From: Sandaracinaceae bacterium
Lineage (GTDB): Bacteria; Myxococcota_A; Polyangia; Polyangiales; Houyiibacteriaceae
Direction of reading: 5' to 3'
Assembly: GCA_020633075.1 (NCBI GenBank)
Contig: JACKEI010000002.1
Span: 558,001-622,000 of the forward strand
DNA: 64,000 nucleotides
A program made the translations under genes and the position numbers. The notes beneath the pieces are model-generated. The model did not search any database, was not told the DNA's origin, and worked only from the letters and a program-made list of their open reading frames with translations. Position 1 is the stretch's first letter, and the number at the start of each line of letters is the position of its first letter. Below, one piece after another: positions 35,206-42,689 of this stretch.

Positions 35206-36650
35206 CAGTCCACCCGATAGTAGTGAAAGATGCCGAGGCCCGGCATGGAGCCGCCGTTCGGCGGGGGAGGGGTCCAGCGGTCGTGGAAGTTCATGACGGT
35301 GTTGAGCCTGACGCGGGCCCGGCCTGAGCTGCCGGTGACGCGAATGGTGAGGATGCGCGCGGCCGTCACGAAAGAGCGGTCGAGCTCGGCTCGGGCGGTC
35401 TGCGGGATGGTCACGGGGGTGAAGAGCAGCGGGTTGTCCTCGCCGAGAAAGCCGCGGAGCATGGGGTAGAGGTCGCGCGAGCCGCCGCGCCCTTCCAGGA
35501 AGTTCAGGAAGTCGCCCGAGCGCGTGAAGAAAGGCACCTGGATGATGCTGCGGGCCGTGTTGGTCAGCTGGATGAACTTGGCGGCCTCGGCCGGGTTCGT
35601 GCACAGCGTCTGCTGGGGGATGATCGAGCACACGCGCGCGAGCAGCACCTCGGGGGGCGCCTCGTTGGGGTTGACCGAGCCGCTGCCGTAGATGGTCACG
35701 GCGCGGGCTTCTGGGTCGTCTTGGCGCGGCTCGATGAACGTGGCCCAGAAGTCGTCCCCCACCCCGCGCAGCAGGCGCAGCTCTTCGAGTGAGTCGAAGG
35801 GCGCGTTCTTCGGGTCGTAGGGGTCGTCGAAGCGGCGGTAGGGGTTGTCCTCGCTGCCTTGGTTGGCGACGGTGCCCGCACCCGGGTCGAAGGTGGTCTG
35901 GTCGGTGTCCCCGTCCCACCAGTCGATCATCCCGGACACGATGTCCTGGCGGGACGAGAACTGCCCGTCGGCGTCCTGGCGACCGAAGAGGGGGTCGAAG
36001 GGGCTTGGCTGCTGGTAGCCACCGACCATCGCGAAGACCTGCATCGCGACGCTGCGCCGCGCGTCGTCGCCCGTGAGGTTGAGCGGTTGGTTGACGTTGA
36101 TCTTGGCGTTCTCGGCCAGCGCGACGATCTCGCAGCGGCCAGGCGTGTTGTCGAGGCCCTGCGTGCTGCCGAAGTCGAAGGGCACCTCCGGCGGCTCGCC
36201 GTCGTCCTCCGCGCGCTGGCGTGCTGCCCGCCCGGCTCGGTCGTTGCGGCAGAAGGGACGCAGCAGCAGGTCGGCGTAGGTCCAGATGGGGAGCTGCGGC
36301 GGCGGCCGCCCAACCATGGCCTGGTAGATGGGCAGGACCACCTGGCGGATGGCCGGCTCGTTCGCCACCAAGAGGCGCGTCAGGTTCAACCCGCTCTTCG
36401 CCATGTACTCCGCGCGCAGCGAGTCGCGCTCCTGCGCGGAGGTCGCGAAGGCGGCGCCCGTGGTCTCGTGCAGGTCTGCCAGCAGCACCGCCAGGATGGT
36501 GACCGCGGTGATGGCGATGATGAGGGCGATGCCCTTCTCGCGCGGGTCGCCCTGTGCGTGTCGCCCGCGCGTGCGCCGCGCATGGGAGCGCGAGTCCCCC
36601 GAGCGAGCGAGCGGGCCGAACCCGCGCAGCGTGTTGGCGCGGGCCGTCAT
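35205..36650 (-). CDS. gspK: Type II secretion minor pseudopilin GspK
   Basis: A 481-residue pseudopilin. Cleavage is expected after G40 (REKG/IALIIAITAVTILAVLL), giving the usual GspK exception of no Glu at +5. The globular part has the SAM-like helical pattern (SLEELRLLRGVGDDFW) that caps the pseudopilus tip. The 40-residue basic leader is long, and the ATG at 36650 is set by the ATGA overlap with gspJ. Confidence 0.85.
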   Translation of the reverse strand: MTARANTLRGFGPLARSGDSRSHARRTRGRHAQGDPREKGIALIIAITAVTILAVLLADLHETTGAAFATSAQERDSLRAEYMAKSGLNLTRLLVANEPAIRQVVLPIYQAMVGRPPPQLPIWTYADLLLRPFCRNDRAGRAARQRAEDDGEPPEVPFDFGSTQGLDNTPGRCEIVALAENAKINVNQPLNLTGDDARRSVAMQVFAMVGGYQQPSPFDPLFGRQDADGQFSSRQDIVSGMIDWWDGDTDQTTFDPGAGTVANQGSEDNPYRRFDDPYDPKNAPFDSLEELRLLRGVGDDFWATFIEPRQDDPEARAVTIYGSGSVNPNEAPPEVLLARVCSIIPQQTLCTNPAEAAKFIQLTNTARSIIQVPFFTRSGDFLNFLEGRGGSRDLYPMLRGFLGEDNPLLFTPVTIPQTARAELDRSFVTAARILTIRVTGSSGRARVRLNTVMNFHDRWTPPPPNGGSMPGLGIFHYYRVD

Positions 36651-37363
36651 GGGTTGTAGCTCGCGTGGTTGAGGGCCCAGACCATCGGCAGCGAGGCGCG
36701 CGTGCCGTAGGTCAGGGTGCGGTTGCGGTCCCGGTGGTGTGGCACCTCGAGGGTGATGCGCACCTGCGAGGGCAGCCGGTTGACTTGGCCGGTTCCCTGC
36801 GTGGTATCCCAGCTGCGCACCCACTGCTTGCTGGTGGGATCCAGGTACTCCAGCTCGAACGAGGTCACGTCGTTCACCATGATCTCGACCTGCCCGCCGC
36901 GCGTGGGGTCGTCGTCGATGCGGTTCTGCTCGCGGCGCGCGAGCACCTGCCGGCGACCGTCCTCCGGGTCGCGCGTGACGAAGTAGCTGAGCTCGTTCTG
37001 GTCGCTCTCGTGCGCGTTTCGGTAGAGGCGCTGATGCGAAAAAGACGTGAAGTCCACGCGGTCGCGGCCGCCGTGGTCGTGCCCGATGAACGCAGTGTGC
37101 ACCGTCAGCAGCGCCGGGCTAGCGGGGCGATGCGTGGAGACGTACGCCATGCTCAGCTCGCGGGCCATGCGCTCGAGCGCCATCTGGATCACGTGCATGC
37201 GGTCGAGGTCCTCCTCGACGCGCGCCTTGCTGCGAGAGGTCTGCGAGAAGGCCGTCCACACCATCGTCGCGACGATGCCCATGATGGTCAGCGCGATCAT
37301 CGCCTCGATCAGGGTGATGCCGGCCTGAGCGCGCTGCGCGCGGGGGTGTCGCCGTGCGCTCAT
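36647..37363 (-). CDS. gspJ: Type II secretion minor pseudopilin GspJ
   Basis: A 238-residue pseudopilin. The prepilin motif is AQAG/ITLIEAMIALTIMG with cleavage after G15 and Glu at +5. The C-terminal SFELEYLD and RITLEV pattern fits GspJ. It forms part of the tip complex with GspI and GspK. The start overlaps the gspI stop as ATGA. Confidence 0.87.
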   Translation of the reverse strand: MSARRHPRAQRAQAGITLIEAMIALTIMGIVATMVWTAFSQTSRSKARVEEDLDRMHVIQMALERMARELSMAYVSTHRPASPALLTVHTAFIGHDHGGRDRVDFTSFSHQRLYRNAHESDQNELSYFVTRDPEDGRRQVLARREQNRIDDDPTRGGQVEIMVNDVTSFELEYLDPTSKQWVRSWDTTQGTGQVNRLPSQVRITLEVPHHRDRNRTLTYGTRASLPMVWALNHASYNP

Positions 37364-37968
37364 GGCGTCGGCACCGAGTCCGGGTCTGGGGCGGCCGGCG
37401 GCTGCTCACCGACCACGTACTGCAGCACGTCGAAGCTGCGCTCGGTCTCCCCCTCCGTCCAGAAGACCTCGACCGTGACGCGCCGCACCTGCTCCTCGAT
37501 GTGTGGCTTGAGGACGGGGTAGGCGAGGCCAATGGCCATCTCCGCGAGCCCCGACGTGTCGGAGCCACCGCCCAGGAAGTCACCCATCGCCAGCGCGGGC
37601 CCTTCGTCGTCTCCCATGCCCGGCAGGCCGCTCTCCTCGCCACCCTCTCCGCCGCCGGTCTCGCCCGGAAGCACCACCCGGTCGATGCGCCACTCGCATC
37701 GGAAGCCGCGCATCTCGGCACCCTCGCAGCACTCGTCGCGACCATGGTCGTCGATGGCGGGCAGGCCTTCGTTCGCGATCTGCTCTTCGATCTCACCCAT
37801 CTTGCAGCGCGCCAAGAGCGACGCCGTGCTGATGCTGCGCGAGCGGGCGGCGGTGCGCATGGCGCCAACCTGGCTCGAGAAGATAGCCGTGAGCGAGAGC
37901 GCCAGGATCGCCACCGCGACCATGACCTCGAGCAGGGTGAACCCGGCGCGTGCGTCCCGCCGCGTCAT
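37360..37968 (-). CDS. gspI: Type II secretion minor pseudopilin GspI
   Basis: A 202-residue pseudopilin. Leader cleavage is after G9 in ARAG/FTLLEVMVAVAIL, the most classical of the set, with Phe at +1 and Glu at +5. It has a ~30-residue acidic/Gly insert (GGGEGGEESGLPGMGDDEG) and the CC pair DECCEG. Larger than the usual ~125-residue GspI. Confidence 0.83.
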   Translation of the reverse strand: MTRRDARAGFTLLEVMVAVAILALSLTAIFSSQVGAMRTAARSRSISTASLLARCKMGEIEEQIANEGLPAIDDHGRDECCEGAEMRGFRCEWRIDRVVLPGETGGGEGGEESGLPGMGDDEGPALAMGDFLGGGSDTSGLAEMAIGLAYPVLKPHIEEQVRRVTVEVFWTEGETERSFDVLQYVVGEQPPAAPDPDSVPTP

Positions 37969-38759
37969 CCTGGGTCCCTCACTTCGCTGGGGCTCTCGTC
38001 CGAGATCTCCTCGGGCTCGTAGGCGTAGTTGTAGATGCGCCCGCGCCCGGTGAGCGGATGGAGGGCGACGGAGTAGACGCGGTCCGCGCTGTCGGCCAGG
38101 TGGATGACGGCCTGCTGCGTGCGCCCACCCGGGAAGAAGTAGATGGAGGCGCGGCCGGCCTCACGGGGCTCGATCTCGTGGGGGGTGATCACCCGCAGGA
38201 TGCGGATGTTGTTGCCCAGCGCCTGCGGCTGGTAACGGCTGAGAGGCTCGCCGTCCTCGTTCGAGATGGGACCGAAGGGGGACCGGCCGAAGCTGGGCGT
38301 GAAGGTGTCCTCCAGCCGTGCCTGAGCGGCCGACCACGGGTCCACGGCGGCCAGGTCGGCGTCGGTCTCGTCCAGCTCGAGGCGCGTGTCGTCGTCGTTG
38401 CGGGCGAGGAACACGCGGCCGTCGGCCTCCTCGAACGAGATGCTCCCCGTGTCGATGTCCAGCACCATGCGCACCGTGCGGCCCCGCACGACCGAGCGGT
38501 GGTAGCCGAAGCGGGCGCCGGCCACGATGCGGACGCAGGCGGAGCGCAGCTTGGCGCGGGTCACCGAGTTGAGCGCGACCGTGGCTCCCCCGGCAGCGAG
38601 GGCCATGATCACGATGACGATCATGATCTCGATGAGGGTCATACCCCCCTGCCGCCTTCGCTCAGGCCTGCGCGCGCGCCCTCCGCGCCACGGCGCGACG
38701 CTGCTCGAGGGCGAGCAGGCAGGCGGGGGCGTGGTGGCGTGGCGCAAGGCGTGAGGCAT
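37965..38759 (-). CDS. gspH: Type II secretion pseudopilin GspH
   Basis: A 264-residue pseudopilin starting at ATG 38759, 5 nt after the gspG stop. Cleavage after G39 (RQGG/MTLIEIMIVIVIMAL) gives Glu at +5. The leader is 39 residues, Pro- and Arg-rich, and no alternative ATG/GTG start lies closer. The GspH/FimT-like body carries a long acidic loop (DETDADLAAVDPWS). Confidence 0.83.
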   Translation of the reverse strand: MPHALRHATTPPPACSPSSSVAPWRGGRARRPERRRQGGMTLIEIMIVIVIMALAAGGATVALNSVTRAKLRSACVRIVAGARFGYHRSVVRGRTVRMVLDIDTGSISFEEADGRVFLARNDDDTRLELDETDADLAAVDPWSAAQARLEDTFTPSFGRSPFGPISNEDGEPLSRYQPQALGNNIRILRVITPHEIEPREAGRASIYFFPGGRTQQAVIHLADSADRVYSVALHPLTGRGRIYNYAYEPEEISDESPSEVRDPG

Positions 38760-38764
38760 GGCGT

Positions 38765-39187
38765 TCAGATGTCGTCTTCGGTCCCCATGTTGCCGTCGGG
38801 CCCGGCCGAACGAACGTTGACCTCGTCCCCGCTGCACTCGATGGCGAAGTCGTTGTCCCACGCATCCTTGAGGCGCGTGCTGCTGCTCAGGTACCCCCCG
38901 GACAGCTCCTGAATGGTCGGACAGCCCTCGCCCGGGTTCTCGATGATGTACTGCATGGCAGCGCTCGCCACGGTCTGAGCGTCCGTGCGCGTCTGGGTGA
39001 TACGGGCCGCCTTCAGGCGCGGGATGACGGCGACGCCGACGGCGGTGGCCATGAGCGCCATGATCACGACGACGATCATGATCTCGACCAGCGTCATGCC
39101 GAGCGTGCGACGAGCGCGTGCCGTGCGGGTCGAGCGCGCGAAGCGCGGGGTGTTCAGGCGAAGGGGGAGATTGGAGGGAGCGTTCAT
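38765..39187 (-). CDS. gspG: Type II secretion major pseudopilin GspG
   Basis: A 140-residue major pseudopilin. Cleavage after G30 (RTLG/MTLVEIMIVVVIMAL) places Glu at +5. The C-terminal Ca2+-binding loop SAGPDGNMGTEDDI is typical of GspG. It polymerises into the pseudopilus. The leader of 30 residues is unusually long and basic, and no closer ATG/GTG/TTG is available. Confidence 0.93.
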   Translation of the reverse strand: MNAPSNLPLRLNTPRFARSTRTARARRTLGMTLVEIMIVVVIMALMATAVGVAVIPRLKAARITQTRTDAQTVASAAMQYIIENPGEGCPTIQELSGGYLSSSTRLKDAWDNDFAIECSGDEVNVRSAGPDGNMGTEDDI

Positions 39188-39236
39188 AGCGGTCTCGATT
39201 CTGCGTCGCGCGACGCGGTCCGGAGGGAGCGAGGAG

Positions 39237-39665
39237 TCATTGGATGTTGTCGTCGACGAGGAAGTCGCCGCTCGGGCCCGCCGACACCACCTCTTCGGTG
39301 TCCGGGTCGTCGGGCGCGGGGCACGTCAACAGAATGGGGTTGCCCCACGCGTCGCGGGGTTCGCCGCCGTGCAGGTACGTCATGCGGCCGCGGGGAGGGT
39401 GCAGCATCTCGGTGATGTTGCGCGGGCAGCGGCCCATGTCGGCGCGGAAGCGCGCCACGGCGCGGTGCACCTGGCCGATGGTCGCGCGGGTCTGGCTGCG
39501 GCGCTGACGGTTGGCGGCCGCGCGCGTCACCAGCATTCCGAGCAGGCCGACGACCACTAGCGCGACCACCACGCTCAAGCGAGAGCGCTCCAGGAAGCGA
39601 CGGATACCGCGGCGGTCCTCCCAGGGGAGCCGCACCGAGCTTGGTTGTTGTCGCCTGCGTGCCAT
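39237..39665 (-). CDS. GspG-like protein without a prepilin cleavage site
   Basis: A 142-residue protein between gspF and gspG. Its C-terminus aligns with GspG (DAW..N, then a Cys, then VSAGPSGDFLVDDNIQ against RSAGPDGNMGTEDDI). The N-terminus has a membrane helix (~30-47) with no Gly/Phe-xxx-Glu site (RFLERSRLSVVVALVVVG), so it should stay anchored rather than enter the fibre. It also has an extra Cys (C80) after a basic stretch. The role (chaperone, capping or regulatory subunit) is inference; annotation pipelines would call it GspG. Confidence 0.75.
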   Translation of the reverse strand: MARRRQQPSSVRLPWEDRRGIRRFLERSRLSVVVALVVVGLLGMLVTRAAANRQRRSQTRATIGQVHRAVARFRADMGRCPRNITEMLHPPRGRMTYLHGGEPRDAWGNPILLTCPAPDDPDTEEVVSAGPSGDFLVDDNIQ

Positions 39666-39677
39666 CTACGTCGACCT

Positions 39678-40901
39678 TCACTGCACGAACTCGGAGATCT
39701 GCATGAGCGGCATGAGGATGGAGAACGCGATGCCGCCAGACCCGGCCCCCATGAACACGATGATGAGCGGCTCCAGCATCGAGGTCATGGCCTGCACGCG
39801 CACCTCGATCTGCTGGTCGTACGCCGACGCGACGTTCTCCAGCATCTCTTCCAGCTGACCCGAGCGCTCGCCGATGGCGATCATGTGCGTGACGATGGGC
39901 GGGAACGCGCCGCTGGCCTTGAGCGGCTTCGCGAGCCCCTCGCCCTCGCGCACGCTCTCGCGGGCCACGTCGATGACGGCCATGAGCTCGGTGTTGCCCA
40001 GCACGTTGCGCGTGATCTCCATGGCGCGCAGGACGGGCACGCCGCTGCGCAGCAGGGTCGCCAGCGTCCGCGCGAAGCGGGTCACGGCCACCATCACCAG
40101 CAGCTTGCCGAAGAGGGGCACGCGCAGCACGTGGTGGTCCCACTTGGCGCGGCCCTCCTCGGTGGCGATCCAGCGGCGGAACCAGACGGTGCCGCCGATG
40201 ATGAGCCCCAGCAGCGCCCACCAGTAGTTGGTGAGCAGCTTGCTGATGAAGATCATGACCTCCGTGTACCAGGGCAGGGCCTGCTCGAAGTCCTCGAAGA
40301 TGCTCGTGACCTTCGGGACGACCACCGTCATCATGACCGCCATGATCCCGAGGCTCATCACGGTCATGAACGCCGGGTAGGCCATGGCGCTTCCCACCTT
40401 GCCCTTGAGCTTGGCCTGGTTCTCCAGGAAGTCGGCCAGGCGCGCCAGCACCACCTCGAGGGTGCCCGAGGCCTCACCCGCGGCCACCATGTTCACGAAG
40501 AGGTTCGGGAACACCTTGGGGTGCGCCTTGAGCGCGTCGGCAAAGGACTCGCCCTCGTTGACCTTGTTGCGCGCCTCGGTGAAGGCGGCCTTCAGGTCCG
40601 GGTGCTCCACTTGGTCGATCAGCGCCGTGAGCCCCTCCACCAGCGGGATGCCGCTGCGCAGGAGGATGGCCAGCTGGCGGGTGGCGACGGCCACCTCCAT
40701 GACGCCCAAGCGATTGAAGAAGGCCTTGATGTCCACCTCGCGCGCCGAGCGCTTGGCCGCATCCGACTTCTCGAGGACCTCGGTGGCGAGGATGCCCTCC
40801 TTGCGCAAGAGGGTACGGACCGTCTTGGGGTTGTCGGCGTCGCGGACTCCCTTGACGTTCTTGCCCTTGGCGTCGATGCCTCTGTACGCGTAGACGGCCA
40901 C
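39678..40901 (-). CDS. gspF: Type II secretion inner-membrane platform protein GspF
   Basis: A 407-residue protein with two GspF domains, each with a helical cytoplasmic part and an FRRW/PLIxxxG-type membrane hairpin (ILLRSGIPLVEGL, TLLRSGVPVLRAM). It is the rotary platform that GspE drives. The start is the GTG at 40901, sharing its G with the gspE stop (TAGTG), beginning VAVYAYRGIDAKG. Confidence 0.92.
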   Translation of the reverse strand: MAVYAYRGIDAKGKNVKGVRDADNPKTVRTLLRKEGILATEVLEKSDAAKRSAREVDIKAFFNRLGVMEVAVATRQLAILLRSGIPLVEGLTALIDQVEHPDLKAAFTEARNKVNEGESFADALKAHPKVFPNLFVNMVAAGEASGTLEVVLARLADFLENQAKLKGKVGSAMAYPAFMTVMSLGIMAVMMTVVVPKVTSIFEDFEQALPWYTEVMIFISKLLTNYWWALLGLIIGGTVWFRRWIATEEGRAKWDHHVLRVPLFGKLLVMVAVTRFARTLATLLRSGVPVLRAMEITRNVLGNTELMAVIDVARESVREGEGLAKPLKASGAFPPIVTHMIAIGERSGQLEEMLENVASAYDQQIEVRVQAMTSMLEPLIIVFMGAGSGGIAFSILMPLMQISEFVQ

Positions 40902-42682
40902 TACATCTCCCCGGCTTGCGTCGCGGCGAGGACCTCTTCGATGCTGGTGATGCCGGCGATGACCTGACGCGCGCCATCTTCGCGCAGCACGCGCATACCG
41001 TTGCGACGAGCGGCGCGCTGGATCGCCTTCGAGTCCGCCGCGGGGTCGAGGATGACCTTGCGGACCTCCTCGTCGAGCATCATCAGCTCGTAGATGCCGA
41101 TACGCCCGCGGTAGCCCTTGTGACTGCACGCCTCGCAGCCATGCGGCGCCGGCCGGTAGAACAGGAGCTCCCCCTCGGCGCTGGTCTTCGCCACGCCCGC
41201 CGAGTCCTTGCCGAGCACGGTGCTCGCTGCGGCCTTGCGCAGGTCGGCCAGCGTCTCTTCGAGGTGATCCATCTCGAGCCCCAGCTCGAGGAAGTCGTCG
41301 TTGGTGGGCTTGTAGGCCTCGCGGCACTTGGGGCACAGCCGGCGCACGAGGCGCTGGGCGAGCACCGCCATGACCGACGTGGTGATGTTGTAGCGCTCCA
41401 CGCCCATCTCGACGAGGCGGGTCACGGCACCAGGCGCGTCGTTGGTGTGCAGCGTGGAGAGCACCAAGTGACCCGTGAGGGACGCGTGGACGGCGATCTC
41501 GGCCGTCTCGTGGTCGCGAATCTCACCGACCATGATGACGTCGGGGTCCTGGCGCAGGAAGCTGCGCAGCGCGGCGGCGAAGGTGAGCCCGATCTTGGGC
41601 TGCACGTGCAGCTGACCGATGCCGGGCAGCTCGTACTCGACGGGGTCCTCGGCCGTGAGGATGTTCACGTCGGGCTGGTTGATCATGTTCAAGCAGCCGT
41701 AGAGGGTGGTGGTCTTACCGGAGCCGGTGGGGCCCGTGACCAGCACGATGCCGTTGGGCCGGTGCACCAGGTGCTTGATCTGCTCGAGCTGGCGTCGCGC
41801 GAACCCGAGGTCCGTGAGGTCCAGCATGACGTTCTCCTTGTCGAGGAGACGCATGGTGACCCGCTCACCCTTGGCGGTGGGGATGGTGGACACGCGCACG
41901 TCGACCACCTTGCCGGCGATCTTCTTCGTGATGCGGCCGTCCTGTGGCAGGCGCTTCTCGGCGATGTTGAGGCCGGCCTCGATCTTCACGCGCGCCACGA
42001 TGGAGGGGAGGAAGCCTCGGTGGGCCTCCTTCCAGGGCACGAGCTTGCCGTCGATGCGGTAGCGCACGACCACCTTGTCGTCGGTGGGCTCGATGTGGAT
42101 GTCGGACGCGCGCTCGCGGACCGAGGTGAAGAAGAGGTTGTTCACCCAGCGGATGACCGGCGCCTCGTCGGTCATGTCGATGATGTCGAGCAGCTCCTCG
42201 GAGTCCCCGTTGTCCTTGGCCTCGTGCAGCGCCGCCTCGTCGCGCCGGTCGTAGATGCGGTTGATCGCGTCGTCGATGGCCATGGCGGGCACGGCGACGG
42301 GCTCCACGCGGCGGCCGAGCAGCGCGCGCAGGTCGTCCAGCGCGTAGGGATCGAGGGGGTCGGCGACGGCCACCTGCACCCGGCCGTCGCGCTCGCCCAT
42401 GGGCACCACGCGGTGCGCGCGGGCAAAGTGGATGGGGACCTTCTCGATGAGCTCTTCGGGGACTGCCCCCACGGCGATCTGCCGCGCGAAGGGCATGCCC
42501 ATCTCGTCGGCCAGGGCTTTGACCAGCACCTCTTCTTCGACGGTCTGCGCCGCGAGCAGCAGGTCCTTGAGCGGGACGTCACGCTCCTCGGCCTTGGTCA
42601 GCGCCTCCGCGAGCACGGCCTCGCTGAGCGCGCCACGGCGCACGAGGATCTCACCCAGGAATCGCTGTGAGGAGAGGTTCAC
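40901..42682 (-). CDS. gspE: Type II secretion ATPase GspE
   Basis: A 593-residue hexameric ATPase. The GTG start at 42682 is 7 nt after the gspD stop. The N1 domain (residues 5-150) binds GspL. Walker A is GPTGSGKT (317-324), the Asp box is TAEDPVE, and the Zn-binding Cys are C450/C453 (CPKC) and C516/C519 (CEAC). It energises pseudopilus assembly. Confidence 0.94.
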   Translation of the reverse strand: MNLSSQRFLGEILVRRGALSEAVLAEALTKAEERDVPLKDLLLAAQTVEEEVLVKALADEMGMPFARQIAVGAVPEELIEKVPIHFARAHRVVPMGERDGRVQVAVADPLDPYALDDLRALLGRRVEPVAVPAMAIDDAINRIYDRRDEAALHEAKDNGDSEELLDIIDMTDEAPVIRWVNNLFFTSVRERASDIHIEPTDDKVVVRYRIDGKLVPWKEAHRGFLPSIVARVKIEAGLNIAEKRLPQDGRITKKIAGKVVDVRVSTIPTAKGERVTMRLLDKENVMLDLTDLGFARRQLEQIKHLVHRPNGIVLVTGPTGSGKTTTLYGCLNMINQPDVNILTAEDPVEYELPGIGQLHVQPKIGLTFAAALRSFLRQDPDVIMVGEIRDHETAEIAVHASLTGHLVLSTLHTNDAPGAVTRLVEMGVERYNITTSVMAVLAQRLVRRLCPKCREAYKPTNDDFLELGLEMDHLEETLADLRKAAASTVLGKDSAGVAKTSAEGELLFYRPAPHGCEACSHKGYRGRIGIYELMMLDEEVRKVILDPAADSKAIQRAARRNGMRVLREDGARQVIAGITSIEEVLAATQAGEM

Positions 42683-42689
42683 GTGCGTG

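Noticed and set aside
40916..42670. 584-residue plus frame over gspE
   Set aside because: Shadow of gspE, with no signal, domain or Shine-Dalgarno.
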